Positions 25,116 through 34,533 of a stretch of 64,000 nucleotides of DNA are shown here, piece by piece (the first letter of the stretch is position 1; the number at the start of each line of letters is the position of its first letter). Source of the stretch: Lentzea guizhouensis (GTDB lineage: Bacteria; Actinomycetota; Actinomycetes; Mycobacteriales; Pseudonocardiaceae); assembly GCF_001701025.1 (NCBI RefSeq), contig NZ_CP016793.1:9486001-9550000 (forward strand), in the 5' to 3' direction. The notes beneath the pieces were generated by a model. The model was not told the DNA's origin and made no database searches. It saw nothing but the letters and a program-made list of their open reading frames with translations. The position numbers and the translations under genes were made by a program.

Positions 25116-25211
25116 CTGTCGACCTCCGTGTGTACGACGTTGCGGCGCGATCCAACCACACCGTTGTGGTCAGTCTTTACTCCGACTCGCAAAACCTTTG
25201 TCAGGCGAACG

Positions 25212-27953
25212 TCACATCATCGCCACGACACCGCGCCGCAGCGCGTCGACCGCCTTGTCCGCCGCCGCACCGACCGGATCGCCCTTGCCGGACACGTCGC
25301 GGATCTGGTCCAGCAGGTCGATCACCTGGCGGCACCACCGCACGAAGTCGCCGGCACCGAGCTCGTTGCCACCGGCCTCGGCGGCGCTCAGCACCTTCTC
25401 CAGCGACTCGCCGCGCGCCCACCGGTACACCGGCCAGGCGAACCCGGGATCGGGCTGGCGGGTGATCCGCTCCAGCTTGAGGCGGCGCTCGTCGTCCTCG
25501 ATCTCCGCCCACAGCCGCACGGTCGCGAGCATCGCGTCCGACACCGCACCCTGCGGCAGCCGCGCCTCGACCGGGCCGTCCCTGCGCGCCTCGTAGACCA
25601 GCGACGACACCACCGCCGCCAGCTCCTCGGGCTTGAGGCCCTTCCACACGCCACCGCGCAGGCACTCGGCGGCGAGCAGGTCCGACTCGCTGTAAAGCCT
25701 GGTCAGCCGCTTGCCGGCGGACGTCACCTCGTCGGCCTCGGACAGGTAGCCCCGCTCGCGCAGCAACGCCCTGATCCGGTCGAACTGCCTGGCCAGCGAG
25801 TGCGTGGTCGCCGCGACCTTGCGCTCCAGCTGCTCGGTCTCGGCGAGCAGCCGGTGGTAGCGCTCTCCCCACCGCGCGTGGTCCTCGCGCTGGTCGCAGC
25901 CGTGGCACGGGTGCGCGCGCAGAGCCCGGCGCAACGTCGCCAGCTCGGGGTCGTCGTCCGCGGTGGTCTTGCGCCGCCCGCGCGAGGGCACGGTGATGCC
26001 GGTGTTGCGGATCGTCGCCGCCAGGTCCCGCCGCGACTTCGGCGAGCGGACGTCCACCTGCCTGGGCAGCCGGACATGGCCCAGCACCTCGACCGGCGCC
26101 GGGAAGTCCGCCGAGGTCAGCCGGCCCGACCAGCGGTCCTCGGTGACCACCAGCGGCCGCGCCTCGCCCAGCGGCTCGAGGCCGGGGTCGATGACGACCG
26201 CGAGCCCGGAACGCCGGCCCGACGGCACCGCGATCACGTCACCCTTGCGCAACGTCTCCAGCGACTTCGCCGTCTCGATCCGCCGCGCGTTGGTGTTCTG
26301 CTTCGCGAGCTGCTTCTCCCGGTCCGCGACCCGCCTGCGCAGCCCCGCGTACTCCGCGAAGTCGCCCAGGTGGCACGTCATCGACTCGGAGTAGCCGCCC
26401 AGCGCCTCCTTGTTGCGGTCGATCCGGCGCGCCAGCCCGACCACCGACCGGTCGGCCTGGAACTGCGCGAACGACTGCTCCAGGATCTCGCGCGCGGCCG
26501 AGGCACCCAGCTGGGAGACCAGGTTCACGGCCATGTTGTAACCGGGACGGAACGACGAGCGCAGCGGGTACGTGCGGGTGGAGGCGAGCCCTCCGACCGC
26601 CTTCGGGTCGATGCCCGGCTGCCACACCACGACCGCGTGGCCCTCGACGTCGATGCCACGACGGCCCGCGCGGCCGGTCAGCTGCGTGTACTCGCCCGGC
26701 GTGAGGTCGACGTGCGCCTCGCCGTTGTACTTCACCAGCTTCTCGAGCACGACCGTGCGCGCCGGCATGTTGATGCCCAGCGCCAGCGTCTCGGTCGCGA
26801 ACACGACCTTCACGAGACCCCGGACGAACAGCTCCTCGACGGTCTCCTTGAACGCCGGCAGCAACCCGGCGTGGTGCGACGCGATGCCCCGCTCCAGCGC
26901 CTCCCGCCACTCCCAGAACCCGAGCACCATCAGGTCGGCCTCTGGCAGGTCGCGGGTCTTCTCGTCGATGATCCGGCGGACCTGCTCGGTCTCCTCCGGC
27001 GTGTTGAGCCGCAGCCCGGCCCGCGCGGTCTGCGCGACCGCCGCGTCACACCCCGCCCGGCTGAACACGAACACGATCGCGGGCAGCAGCGACGCGTTGT
27101 CCAGCCGCTGGATCATGTCGATGCGCGACGGCGGCTTGAACCCGCTGTTGCGCGGCGGCCGCCCGCTGCCCGCGCCGCGGTTGCGGCCCCGGCTGAACGG
27201 CACGTGGTAGCGCGCCAGCTCCTCGGTCTTGCGCAGCACCTGCGAGTTGATCCGCGCGTGCGTCTCGTCGCCCTCGAACAGGTCCAGCATCTGGTTGTTC
27301 ACCAGCATGTGCTGCCACAGCGGCACGGGACGGTGCTCGTCGACCACGACGGTGGTGTCCCCGCGCACCTCGACCAGCCACTCGCCGAACTCCTCGGCGT
27401 TGCTGACCGTCGCGGACAGACCGACCACCTGCACGTGCTCGGGCAGGTGCAGGATGACCTCTTCCCACACGGGACCGCGGAACCGGTCGGCGAGGTAGTG
27501 CACCTCGTCCATCACCACGTACGCGAGCCCGTCCAGTGTGGACGAACCCGAGTACAGCATGTTCCGCAGCACCTCGGTGGTCATGACGACCACGGGCGCA
27601 CCACCGTTGATGCTCGTGTCGCCCGTCAGCAGGCCGATGCTCTTCGCCCCGTAGCGGGCGGTGAGGTCGGCGAACTTCTGGTTCGACAACGCCTTGATCG
27701 GGGTGGTGTAGAAGCACTTGCGGCCCTCGGTCAGCGCGAGGTGCACCGCGAACTCGCCCACGACGGTCTTGCCGGCACCCGTCGGGGCGCAGACGAGCAC
27801 TCCGTGACCGTCCTCGAGGGCCTCGCAGGCCTGGCTCTGGAACGGGTCCAGCTCGAAGGAGATGACGGAGCGGAAGTCGGTCAGCTTGGGCCGCTCAGCG
27901 TTACGCCGTGACTGGGCGTAGGCCTCGGCCGGGGACCGCGAAGCACGTGACAC
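25212..27953 (-). CDS. helY: DEAD/DEAH-box RNA helicase, HelY/Mtr4-like
   Basis: A 913-residue superfamily 2 helicase of the Ski2/Mtr4 class. Walker A is APTGAGKT near residue 57, motif II is VVMDEVHYL, motif III is LSATVSN, and motif VI lies in LTGRAGRRGID. The C-terminal 250 residues form the DSHCT helical domain. Conserved Cys and His (HPCHGCDQREDH) may hold a metal. It starts at a GTG at 27953 close behind AAGGG. In mycobacteria helY also follows tatC, which supports the name. Probable role: RNA unwinding in turnover or ribosome assembly. Confidence 0.93.
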   Translation of the reverse strand: MSRASRSPAEAYAQSRRNAERPKLTDFRSVISFELDPFQSQACEALEDGHGVLVCAPTGAGKTVVGEFAVHLALTEGRKCFYTTPIKALSNQKFADLTARYGAKSIGLLTGDTSINGGAPVVVMTTEVLRNMLYSGSSTLDGLAYVVMDEVHYLADRFRGPVWEEVILHLPEHVQVVGLSATVSNAEEFGEWLVEVRGDTTVVVDEHRPVPLWQHMLVNNQMLDLFEGDETHARINSQVLRKTEELARYHVPFSRGRNRGAGSGRPPRNSGFKPPSRIDMIQRLDNASLLPAIVFVFSRAGCDAAVAQTARAGLRLNTPEETEQVRRIIDEKTRDLPEADLMVLGFWEWREALERGIASHHAGLLPAFKETVEELFVRGLVKVVFATETLALGINMPARTVVLEKLVKYNGEAHVDLTPGEYTQLTGRAGRRGIDVEGHAVVVWQPGIDPKAVGGLASTRTYPLRSSFRPGYNMAVNLVSQLGASAAREILEQSFAQFQADRSVVGLARRIDRNKEALGGYSESMTCHLGDFAEYAGLRRRVADREKQLAKQNTNARRIETAKSLETLRKGDVIAVPSGRRSGLAVVIDPGLEPLGEARPLVVTEDRWSGRLTSADFPAPVEVLGHVRLPRQVDVRSPKSRRDLAATIRNTGITVPSRGRRKTTADDDPELATLRRALRAHPCHGCDQREDHARWGERYHRLLAETEQLERKVAATTHSLARQFDRIRALLRERGYLSEADEVTSAGKRLTRLYSESDLLAAECLRGGVWKGLKPEELAAVVSSLVYEARRDGPVEARLPQGAVSDAMLATVRLWAEIEDDERRLKLERITRQPDPGFAWPVYRWARGESLEKVLSAAEAGGNELGAGDFVRWCRQVIDLLDQIRDVSGKGDPVGAAADKAVDALRRGVVAMM

Positions 27954-28002
27954 CCCTTCAGGCTTTCACACACCACCGACAATTGCCGCCGAGGTAGATT
28001 AA

Positions 28003-28020
28003 CTTCAGTCAACACTGAAG
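28003..28020. promoter_or_regulatory. Palindrome in the helY promoter
   Basis: CTTCAGT-CAAC-ACTGAAG is a perfect 7-base inverted repeat 50 bases before the helY start. Its size and spacing suit a MarR- or TetR-type repressor or an autonomous hairpin. No regulator gene is adjacent. Confidence 0.4.
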
Positions 28021-28036
28021 CAATGATGAACACTGC

Positions 28037-28073
28037 CTCCTGGCGCACGCGGGGTCCCCGCGTGCGCCAGGAG
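28037..28073 (-). terminator. Perfect 18-bp hairpin after htpG
   Basis: The arms 28037-28054 and 28056-28073 are perfectly complementary over 18 bases around a single central T. It lies just after the htpG stop on the minus strand and should separate htpG from helY. Confidence 0.85.
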
Positions 28074-28097
28074 AGTGCGAAAGCTCCCCGCGTGCAC

Positions 28098-29942
28098 TCA
28101 GAACGTGCGCTGGACGCGGTCCGCGACGAGCTTCACGAAGCGCGACGGGTCGGCCAGTTCGCCGCCCTCGGCCAGCAGCGCGAGCCCGTAGACGAGCTCG
28201 GCGGTGTCGGCCAGCGCGTCGCGTTCACCCGCGGCGAACGCCGTGTGCAGGCCCTCGACCAGCGGGTGGGACGGGTTCAGCTCCAGGATCCGCTTGATCT
28301 TCGGCAGCTCCTGCCCCATCGCCTTGTACATCTTCTCCAGCGTGGGGGTGATGTCGTGCGCGTCACCGACCACGCACGCCGGCGAGGTGGTCAGGCGCGA
28401 GGAGAGCCGGACCTCCTTGACGTTGTCCTCCAGCAGCCCCTGCAGCCACGTGAGCAGGTCGCCGAACTCCTCGGCCTTCGCCGCGGCCGCCGACTTCTCC
28501 TCCTCCGTCTCCAGGTCCACCTGCCCCTTGGCGACGGACTGGAACGGCTTGCCGTCGAAGCTCGGCACCGAGTCCGGCCACATCTCGTCGATGCCGTCGG
28601 TGAGGATGAGCACCTCGTAACCCTTGGCGCGCAACGCCTCCATGTGCGGCGAGTTCTCCACGGCGACGCGGGACTCACCGTTCATGAAATAGATGTGCTC
28701 CTGGCCGTCCTTCATCCGCGAGACGTAGTCGGCCAGCGTGGTCGGCGCCTCCGGGTCGTTCGTCGAGGCGAACGAGCAGATCTCGAGGATCGCGTCGCGG
28801 TTGTCGGGGTCGGCGAGCAGGCCCTCCTTGAGCGCCGCCCCGACCTCGCGCCACAGCTTCGCGTAGTCGTCGGGACGGTTGCCCTGCAGCGCCTTGATCG
28901 AGGACAGCACCTTCTTCACGAGCCGGCGCCGCATCAGCTGGATCTGGCGGTCCTGCTGCAGGATCTCGCGCGAGACGTTCAGCGACAGGTCCGCCGCGTC
29001 GACGACACCCTTCACGAACCGCAGGTACTCGGGCATGAGCTCGGCGCAGTCGTCCATGATGAACACGCGCTTGACGTAGAGCTGCACGCCGCGCCTGGCG
29101 TCGCGCATGAACAGGTCCATCGGCGCCTGCGAGGGCAGGAACAGCAGCGCCTGGTACTCGAACGTGCCCTCCGCCTGCATGCGGATGGTCTCGAGCGGCG
29201 CGTTCCAGTCGTGGCTGATGTGCCGGTAGAACTCGGCGTACTCCTCGTCGGTCACCTCGGAGGCCGGGCGCGCCCACAGGGCCTTGCGGGAGTTGATCTC
29301 CTCGCCGCCCAGGCGCACCGGCCAGGTGATGAAGTCGGAGTAGCGCTTGACGATCTCGCGGATCTTGGCCGGCTCGGTGTAGTCCGGCAGCTGGTCCTCG
29401 TCGTCGGACGGCTTCAGGTGCAACGTGACCGACGTGCCCTGCGGCGCGTCGTCGACCTCGTCGATCGTGTAGGTGCTCTCGCCGGTCGACTCCCAGCGCA
29501 CGCCCTTCTCGGCGTGCGGGTGCCGCGTCACCAGGGTGACCTTGTCGGCGACCATGAACGACGAGTAGAAGCCGATGCCGAACTGGCCGATCAGGTCCGA
29601 GGCGTTGCCCGACTGCTGTTCCTTGAGCTTGCTCAGGAACTCGGCGGTGCCGGACTTCGCGATCGTGCCGATCAGGCGGACGACGTCCTCGCGGGTCATG
29701 CCGATGCCGTTGTCGCGCACCGTCAGCGTGCGCTCGGCGGGGTCGGACTCGATGACGATGTGCAGGTCGTCGGTGTCGACGACCATGTCCTTGTCGCGGA
29801 ACGACTCCAGCCGGAGCTTGTCCAGCGCGTCGGAGGCGTTCGACACCAGCTCGCGCAGGAACGTGTCCTTGTTCGAGTAGATCGAGTGGATCATCAGCTG
29901 CAGCAGCTGGCGCGCCTCGGACTGGAACTCCAGGGTTTCCAT
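28098..29942 (-). CDS. htpG: Chaperone HtpG (Hsp90)
   Basis: A 614-residue bacterial Hsp90. The N-terminal ATPase has [20 protein letters not shown] and GQFGIGFYS; the middle domain has catalytic-loop Arg region [10 protein letters not shown] near residue 330; the C-terminal dimerisation domain ends at [10 protein letters not shown]. The ATG at 29942 follows GTAGGGA. It lies 44 bases after the lipid-kinase stop, so it may share its transcript. No CIRCE or HAIR heat-shock element is visible in that short gap. Confidence 0.96.
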
Positions 29943-29986
29943 ACATCCCTACCGAAAGATCAAACCGGATCGGACAACCCACTAAT

Positions 29987-30847
29987 TTAGCGGCCCACGA
30001 CTGTGAGAGCGCCTGGAACCGTCTTGACCGAGACGGGCAGCGCCTCCTGGCGTTCGCCGTCGGCGTAAGCGACCCAGCCGTCGCCACCGGACAACGACAC
30101 CTCACGCGCGCGGAACGTGCGCACGGCCGGATGGTCGGTGTGGGTGCCTGTGCGCAGAGTCGGCAGCATCCGCATGAGCATCGAACGGCTCGCGTGCTCC
30201 ACGACGGTCACGTCGAACAGGCCGTCGTTCGCGTCGGCCTGCGGGCACACGGGGATGCCGCCGCCGTAGTTCGGCGTGTTGCCCACGGCCACCAGGGTGG
30301 CGTCCAGCGAGAACGACTCGGACTCCGTCGTGACCAGCAGCGGAGCCGATCTCAACGACGCCAGCTCGGCGAGGATCGCCAGGTCGTAGCGGCGTGGACC
30401 GGCGGGCCAGCGCATTGCGTTCGCCCGTTCGTTCACCGCGGAGTCGAAACCGGCGCACAGGACCGTGGCGAACCACTGGCCCGTGGAGAGCTGTCCGAGG
30501 TCGAGGGTTTTCCTCGTGCCGTTGACGACGTCCTCGACCGAGTGCGAGCCGATGGCGTTGGCCAGGTCGTTGCCGGTGCCCGCGGGCACGATGCCGAGCG
30601 CCGTGGACGTGCCCGCGCACGCCTGGACGCCCAGGTGGGCGGCTCCGTCGCCGCCGAGCACGACCAGCAGGTCCAGCCCGTCCGCGACGGCCGCACGGGC
30701 CAGCGAGAGGGTTCCCGTGGCGTCGTGGGCGACGAGCTGGCGCAGTTCGGAGACGTGTGGGCGCAACGCCGCGGCGGTCGACCCGGCGATCCGGGCCGCC
30801 CGCCCCTTGCCCGACGCGGGGCAGACCAGCAAAGCCGCCCGCGTCAC
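29987..30847 (-). CDS. Diacylglycerol/lipid kinase (YegS/DagK family)
   Basis: A 286-residue soluble lipid kinase. It has the GGDG ATP motif in VVLGGDGAAHLG, the PAGTGNDLA substrate loop and a C-terminal beta-sandwich. It likely phosphorylates diacylglycerol or a related lipid to recycle it into phospholipid synthesis. The GTG at 30847 overlaps the tatC stop (GTGA). A second, more divergent kinase of this family is fused to PAP2 at 42.2 kb. Confidence 0.92.
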   Translation of the reverse strand: MTRAALLVCPASGKGRAARIAGSTAAALRPHVSELRQLVAHDATGTLSLARAAVADGLDLLVVLGGDGAAHLGVQACAGTSTALGIVPAGTGNDLANAIGSHSVEDVVNGTRKTLDLGQLSTGQWFATVLCAGFDSAVNERANAMRWPAGPRRYDLAILAELASLRSAPLLVTTESESFSLDATLVAVGNTPNYGGGIPVCPQADANDGLFDVTVVEHASRSMLMRMLPTLRTGTHTDHPAVRTFRAREVSLSGGDGWVAYADGERQEALPVSVKTVPGALTVVGR

Positions 30848-31827
30848 GTGGCGTCGTCGTAGTTCACGCGCTTCGGCTGCTCCGAAGCGGTCGCCTTCTC
30901 ACCGGGCATGTCGCCGTCGGTGTCGGACGGCGTGTAGTCGAACGGCGCGGCCTGGTTGTCGTCCAGCGCGTCCCAGCCCTCGGCGGCGCGCAGCTTGGCC
31001 TTGCGCCTGTCGTGGATGCGGGCGAACTGGATCGCCATCTCGAACAGCAGCGACAGCGCGATCGCCAGCACCACCATCGAGATCGGGTCGGTGCCCGGCG
31101 TCGCGATCGCGGCGAACACGAACAGGCCCATCAACAGGCCGCGCCGCCACTTCGCCAGCCGCTCGTAGGACACCACGCCCGCGCGGTTGAGCATCACCAC
31201 CACCAGCGGCAGCAGGAAGCTCACGCCGAAGATGAACAGCATGGTGATCACGAAGTTGATGTACTTGCTACCCGTGAGCGCCGTGGTCCAGTTGCCGCTG
31301 CCGAAACCGAGCAGCACCTTCAGACCCTCGGGCACCACCAGGTAGGCGAGCACCGCACCGGCGCAGAACAGCAGCGCGCCGACACCGACGAACACCCGCG
31401 CGAAGTTGCGTTCCTTCACGTACAGGCCGGGCGTGATGAACGCCCAGATCTGGTACAGCCAGGCCGGGCTGAGCAGGACCGCGCCCGCCGCCGTGCCGAC
31501 CTGCAGCTCGACCAGGAAGATCTCGAACGGCTCGGTCTGCAGCAGCGCGCAGCGGCCGTCCTTGGTGATGTCGGCGCGGTACGGCGCCAGCTCGGGCTGG
31601 CAGTACGGCCCCGTCAGGATGTCACCCAGCGACGGGATCGGGCCGAGCCGCGTCTGGAACCAGATGAAGCCGAAGATCGCACCGAGGGCGATGATCAGCA
31701 TCGCGAGGCCGAGGCGGTACCTCAGCTCGTAGAGGTGCTCTTTGAGCGACATCGTGCCGTCGGGGTTGCCCCGACGGCGCTTGCCGCGTTCCCGGCGTTC
31801 GGCGAACCACCGGAACGGACCTGCCAC
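30844..31827 (-). CDS. tatC: Twin-arginine translocase subunit TatC
   Basis: A 327-residue six-helix membrane protein that binds twin-arginine signal peptides and, with TatA, exports folded proteins. The N-terminal MSLKEHLYELRYRL (about 26-39) is the signal-recognition face; the conserved Glu/Phe-rich periplasmic loop PFEIFLVELQVG and the LYVKERNF segment are present. A Lys/Glu-rich C-terminal tail of about 70 residues follows the last helix. GTG at 31827. It lies between tatA and the lipid kinase in one operon. Confidence 0.95.
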   Translation of the reverse strand: MAGPFRWFAERRERGKRRRGNPDGTMSLKEHLYELRYRLGLAMLIIALGAIFGFIWFQTRLGPIPSLGDILTGPYCQPELAPYRADITKDGRCALLQTEPFEIFLVELQVGTAAGAVLLSPAWLYQIWAFITPGLYVKERNFARVFVGVGALLFCAGAVLAYLVVPEGLKVLLGFGSGNWTTALTGSKYINFVITMLFIFGVSFLLPLVVVMLNRAGVVSYERLAKWRRGLLMGLFVFAAIATPGTDPISMVVLAIALSLLFEMAIQFARIHDRRKAKLRAAEGWDALDDNQAAPFDYTPSDTDGDMPGEKATASEQPKRVNYDDAT

Positions 31828-31864
31828 CTCGCCAACCGTCCCTTACAAGTCTGCGACCGGAAGG

Positions 31865-32236
31865 TCAGTTGGCCTTGTTCTGCGCGGTCTGCTCGATGGG
31901 CGGCGCGACCTGCGGCTGCTGCTGCACCGGCGCCTGCTGCACCGGCGCCTGCTGCACCGGCGCCTGCTGCACGGGCTGCTGCTGCACGGGCGCCTGCTGC
32001 ACCGGCATCTGCGGCTGGGCCGGCGGGAGCTGCTGGACCGGCTGCTGCACGGGCTGCTGCGGCTGGGCCACCGCGTCGTCCGAGGAGTCGGAGTCGCGCA
32101 GGCCCTTGGTCTCGGCCTTGAAGATCTTCGCCGACCTGCCGAGCGACCGGGCCATGTCAGGAAGCTTCTTCGCACCGAACAGCAGGATGATCACCACTGC
32201 GATGATGATCAGCTCGGTGGGTCCGAGATTAGGCAT
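31865..32236 (-). CDS. tatA: Twin-arginine translocase subunit TatA with long PVQQ-repeat tail
   Basis: A 123-residue TatA. Residues 1-50 are canonical: MPNLGPTELIIIAVVIILLFG, the hinge, and the amphipathic helix KKLPDMARSLGRSAKIF. Residues 55-123 are unusual, a Pro/Gln tail built from repeated PVQQA and PVQQQ units, whereas most TatA tails are acidic and not repeated. The tail faces the cytoplasm. The ATG at 32236 overlaps the upstream gene's stop by 8 bases. No tatB is in the window. Confidence 0.95.
   Translation of the reverse strand: MPNLGPTELIIIAVVIILLFGAKKLPDMARSLGRSAKIFKAETKGLRDSDSSDDAVAQPQQPVQQPVQQLPPAQPQMPVQQAPVQQQPVQQAPVQQAPVQQAPVQQQPQVAPPIEQTAQNKAN
31911..32066. repeat. Imperfect 15-base tandem repeat within tatA
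   Basis: The unit CTGCTGCACCGGCGC recurs three times without change (about 31919-31970) and then in shorter or altered forms to 32066. It encodes PVQQA/PVQQQ on the minus strand. Such repeats can lengthen or shorten by slippage in frame. Confidence 0.85.
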
Positions 32237-32507
32237 TGCTGGTCCTCCTGTCTGCCCCGCGACGTCGATCGTACGCGGGGTTTGCCCTGGTGCGGGCCTG
32301 TCCTGAAGTCCGCCGCCCGGCGATGGCCACCTTCAGCGCGGCTGAGCGCGCCTTGAGCAGGCCAACGCCGTCACCGAACCTGTCCCCCACCAGAGTGCGT
32401 GTGCTGGCGAATCGACGCAAGGATCGGATGACTCGAACCCCGATCAGCACCAGCAGGACGAGGCCGAGCGCGATCAGCGCCAGGGTCGGTGTGTACGGCA
32501 CGACCAC
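32229..32507 (-). CDS. Small single-pass membrane protein between pafC and tatA
   Basis: A 92-residue protein with one N-terminal membrane helix (about 7-25), then a basic cytoplasmic part with RVIRSLRRFASTR and a C-terminus rich in Arg (RRRGADRRTSN). A similar small membrane gene often sits between pafC and tatA in actinomycetes, but I know no function. It overlaps tatA by 8 bases and lies 12 bases after pafC, so all are in one operon. Confidence 0.8.
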   Translation of the reverse strand: MVVPYTPTLALIALGLVLLVLIGVRVIRSLRRFASTRTLVGDRFGDGVGLLKARSAALKVAIAGRRTSGQARTRANPAYDRRRGADRRTSNA

Positions 32508-32519
32508 ACGTTATACGGC

Positions 32520-33491
32520 TTAGGTGGACAGCAGGTGATCTGCCCGGCGCAATGCCTGCTCCGCCCGCCGGACCACCTCGGCCGCGAGCTCGGCCGGCTG
32601 CTCGACGTGCACGTCACCGCCGAGCCCGAGGAGCAGGCGGACCATCCAGGACGGGTCGTCGTAGCGCATGAGAACCCGCGTGCGGCCGTCCGTCTGCTCC
32701 GCCACGTGGTCCACCGGGTAGTACTCCGCGACCCAGTGCGCGTCCGGTTCGAGAAGAAGGACCGCGATCTTCTGGTTGTCCCTCGGCTGGAACAACCCCT
32801 CCGACGTATCGGTGAGCTTGGCGTGCGGTGGCGGCACGCTCGGCTCGTCCAGCACCTCGACCTCGTCGATGCGGTCGAGCCGGAACAGCCGCACGCCGAG
32901 CGCCGAGCGGCACCACGCTTCGAGGTAACCGCGGCCTTCCAGCAGCAGCAACCGCATCGGGTCGACGACACGGTCGCTCATCGCGTCGTGCGACTGCGAG
33001 TAGTAGCGGATGCGCACGGCCCGTTCGCGCTTCACGGCGTCCTGCACGGCCGCCCGGATCTCGGCGGTCTCCTCGCGCTCGAACGCCCCGAGCCCCACGA
33101 CCATGCCCGCCGGCTGCGCCTTGCCGACCGCCGACTCGATCTTGGCCAGCGCCCGCCGCACCGCGTCGGTGTCGACCACACCAGGTGTGTCCGCGAGCGC
33201 GCGCAACGCCACGAGCAGCGACGACGCCTCGGCCGCGGTGAGCCGCAGCGGCCGGTTCATGCCCGCGTCGAAGCTGACGGTGATCGTCTCGCCCTCGAAG
33301 CTCAGGTCGATCAGGTCACCCGGCCCGTAGCCGGGCAGCCCGCACATCCACAGCAGCTCGAGGTCCTTGCGCAGCTGCTTCGGCGTGATCCCGAAGTCGG
33401 CCGCGGCCTCCTTGACGGTGATCGCCGGCCGGTTGAGCAGGTACGGCACGAGTGCGAGCAGCCGCGGCAGCCGTTCGTTCGACGCGGTCAC
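32520..33491 (-). CDS. pafC: Transcriptional regulator PafC (WYL family)
   Basis: A 323-residue WYL-domain regulator. An N-terminal winged helix (LPRLLALVPYLLNR, then KEAAADFGITPKQLRKDLELL) is followed by a WYL domain near 140-215 and a C-terminal WCX domain. PafB and PafC form a heterodimer that activates the LexA-independent DNA-damage response in mycobacteria when single-stranded DNA binds the WYL domains. The GTG at 33491 overlaps the pafB stop; a longer open frame upstream is out of frame with pafB and not coding. Confidence 0.93.
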   Translation of the reverse strand: MTASNERLPRLLALVPYLLNRPAITVKEAAADFGITPKQLRKDLELLWMCGLPGYGPGDLIDLSFEGETITVSFDAGMNRPLRLTAAEASSLLVALRALADTPGVVDTDAVRRALAKIESAVGKAQPAGMVVGLGAFEREETAEIRAAVQDAVKRERAVRIRYYSQSHDAMSDRVVDPMRLLLLEGRGYLEAWCRSALGVRLFRLDRIDEVEVLDEPSVPPPHAKLTDTSEGLFQPRDNQKIAVLLLEPDAHWVAEYYPVDHVAEQTDGRTRVLMRYDDPSWMVRLLLGLGGDVHVEQPAELAAEVVRRAEQALRRADHLLST

Positions 33492-34453
33492 CGCGCTCCT
33501 TCCAGTGCACCCTGCAGCCGGTCCCGGACGCTCTTGGCGAGCACCTCGGGTTCCAGCACGACGACGTCGGGCCCGAACCCGGCCAGCCACTTGGCCGCCG
33601 AGTCGGGGAACTTCAGGTCGATCTCGACGACGTCGCCGCCGTCGCGTTCCTCGACCACCTTCGCGTGCCTGCGCACGCCCTGAGCCCGGTCCTTGGCGAC
33701 CCAGATCCTGGCGGGCGCGGTCTGGTGCGGGTCGGCCTGGGTGCGCGCGATGAGGCTCATCAGGTCCGTGCCCTCGGGCACCGTGAACGCGCCGGGCTTG
33801 CCCACGGCCTTGACCTGCCCGACCACCCGGGAGAGCCGGAAGCAGCGGGTGTCCCCGCGCTCGCGGTCCCAGCCGACGAGGTACCACTTGCCGCGCCAGG
33901 CGACCACGCCCCACGGCTCGACCGTGCGCTGGTTCTGCCCGCCCGGCGGCGGCTTGCGGTAGCCGAACGTGACCGCCTGCCCGGCCTGCACGGCCTGCAG
34001 CAGCGGCGGGAACGCCGGTTCGTTGGCCCTGACCTTGGGTTCCACGGCGGCCGGCGCGTCCTGGTCGACGTCCACCCCGGCCGCCCGCAGCTTGATCAAC
34101 GCCCCGTGCACCGCGCCCGTGAGCTGCGGCGAGTCCCACAACCGGGCGGCGAGCGCCACCGCGGCGGCCTCGTCGGGCTCCAGGTCGATGTCGCCGAGCT
34201 CGTAGTCGCGGCGGGCGATCCGGTACCCGTCCTCCGCCCCCTCTGCGTTGGACTGCCTGCCCACCTCCAGCGGCACGCCGAGGTCCCGCAGCTCGGACTT
34301 GTCGCGTTCGAACATGCGGAAGAACGCCTCGTCCGTCGGCGCTTCGTGATAGCCGGGGACGATGGCGCGGATGCGCTCCGCTGTCAGGTACTGACGAGTC
34401 GACAGCAGGCACAGCACCAGGTTGACGAGGCGTTCGGCGCGTGCGATGGCCAC
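33488..34453 (-). CDS. pafB: Transcriptional regulator PafB (WYL family)
   Basis: A 321-residue WYL-domain protein, partner of PafC. The N-terminal helices (ARAERLVNLVLCLLSTRQYLTAERI) form a winged helix; the WYL domain has KWYLVGWDRERGD with the motif's W-Y pair near residue 200. The GTG at 34453 is preceded by an AT-containing spacer without a strong ribosome site. In most actinobacteria pafA lies immediately upstream; here three unrelated genes intervene. Confidence 0.93.
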   Translation of the reverse strand: MAIARAERLVNLVLCLLSTRQYLTAERIRAIVPGYHEAPTDEAFFRMFERDKSELRDLGVPLEVGRQSNAEGAEDGYRIARRDYELGDIDLEPDEAAAVALAARLWDSPQLTGAVHGALIKLRAAGVDVDQDAPAAVEPKVRANEPAFPPLLQAVQAGQAVTFGYRKPPPGGQNQRTVEPWGVVAWRGKWYLVGWDRERGDTRCFRLSRVVGQVKAVGKPGAFTVPEGTDLMSLIARTQADPHQTAPARIWVAKDRAQGVRRHAKVVEERDGGDVVEIDLKFPDSAAKWLAGFGPDVVVLEPEVLAKSVRDRLQGALEGAR

Positions 34454-34533
34454 GGCAGTAACCCTAACCGCGCGCGCGTAGAAACCTAATCACCACCTGT
34501 CGTCAACGGTCCATTCAGCTCATGTGGCCGTTC

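Noticed and set aside
23643..27911. A 1422-codon open frame on the plus strand across helY
   Set aside because: It is antisense to a clear helicase and Arg/Leu-rich with no domain, as expected from GC-rich codon bias; helY has all helicase motifs.
29943..29986. Heat-shock operator (CIRCE or HAIR) before htpG
   Set aside because: The 44-base gap has no GCACTC-N9-GAGTGC or CTTGAGT-type repeat.
31911..32066. Repeat array that could be taken for CRISPR
   Set aside because: Units are 15 bases with no spacers and are in frame within tatA, encoding PVQQ repeats.
32520..34412. Apparent PafB-PafC fusion protein
   Set aside because: The 5' half of that frame is out of frame with pafB and Arg/Gly-rich. 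The two real genes overlap by GTGA, with pafC starting at 33491.
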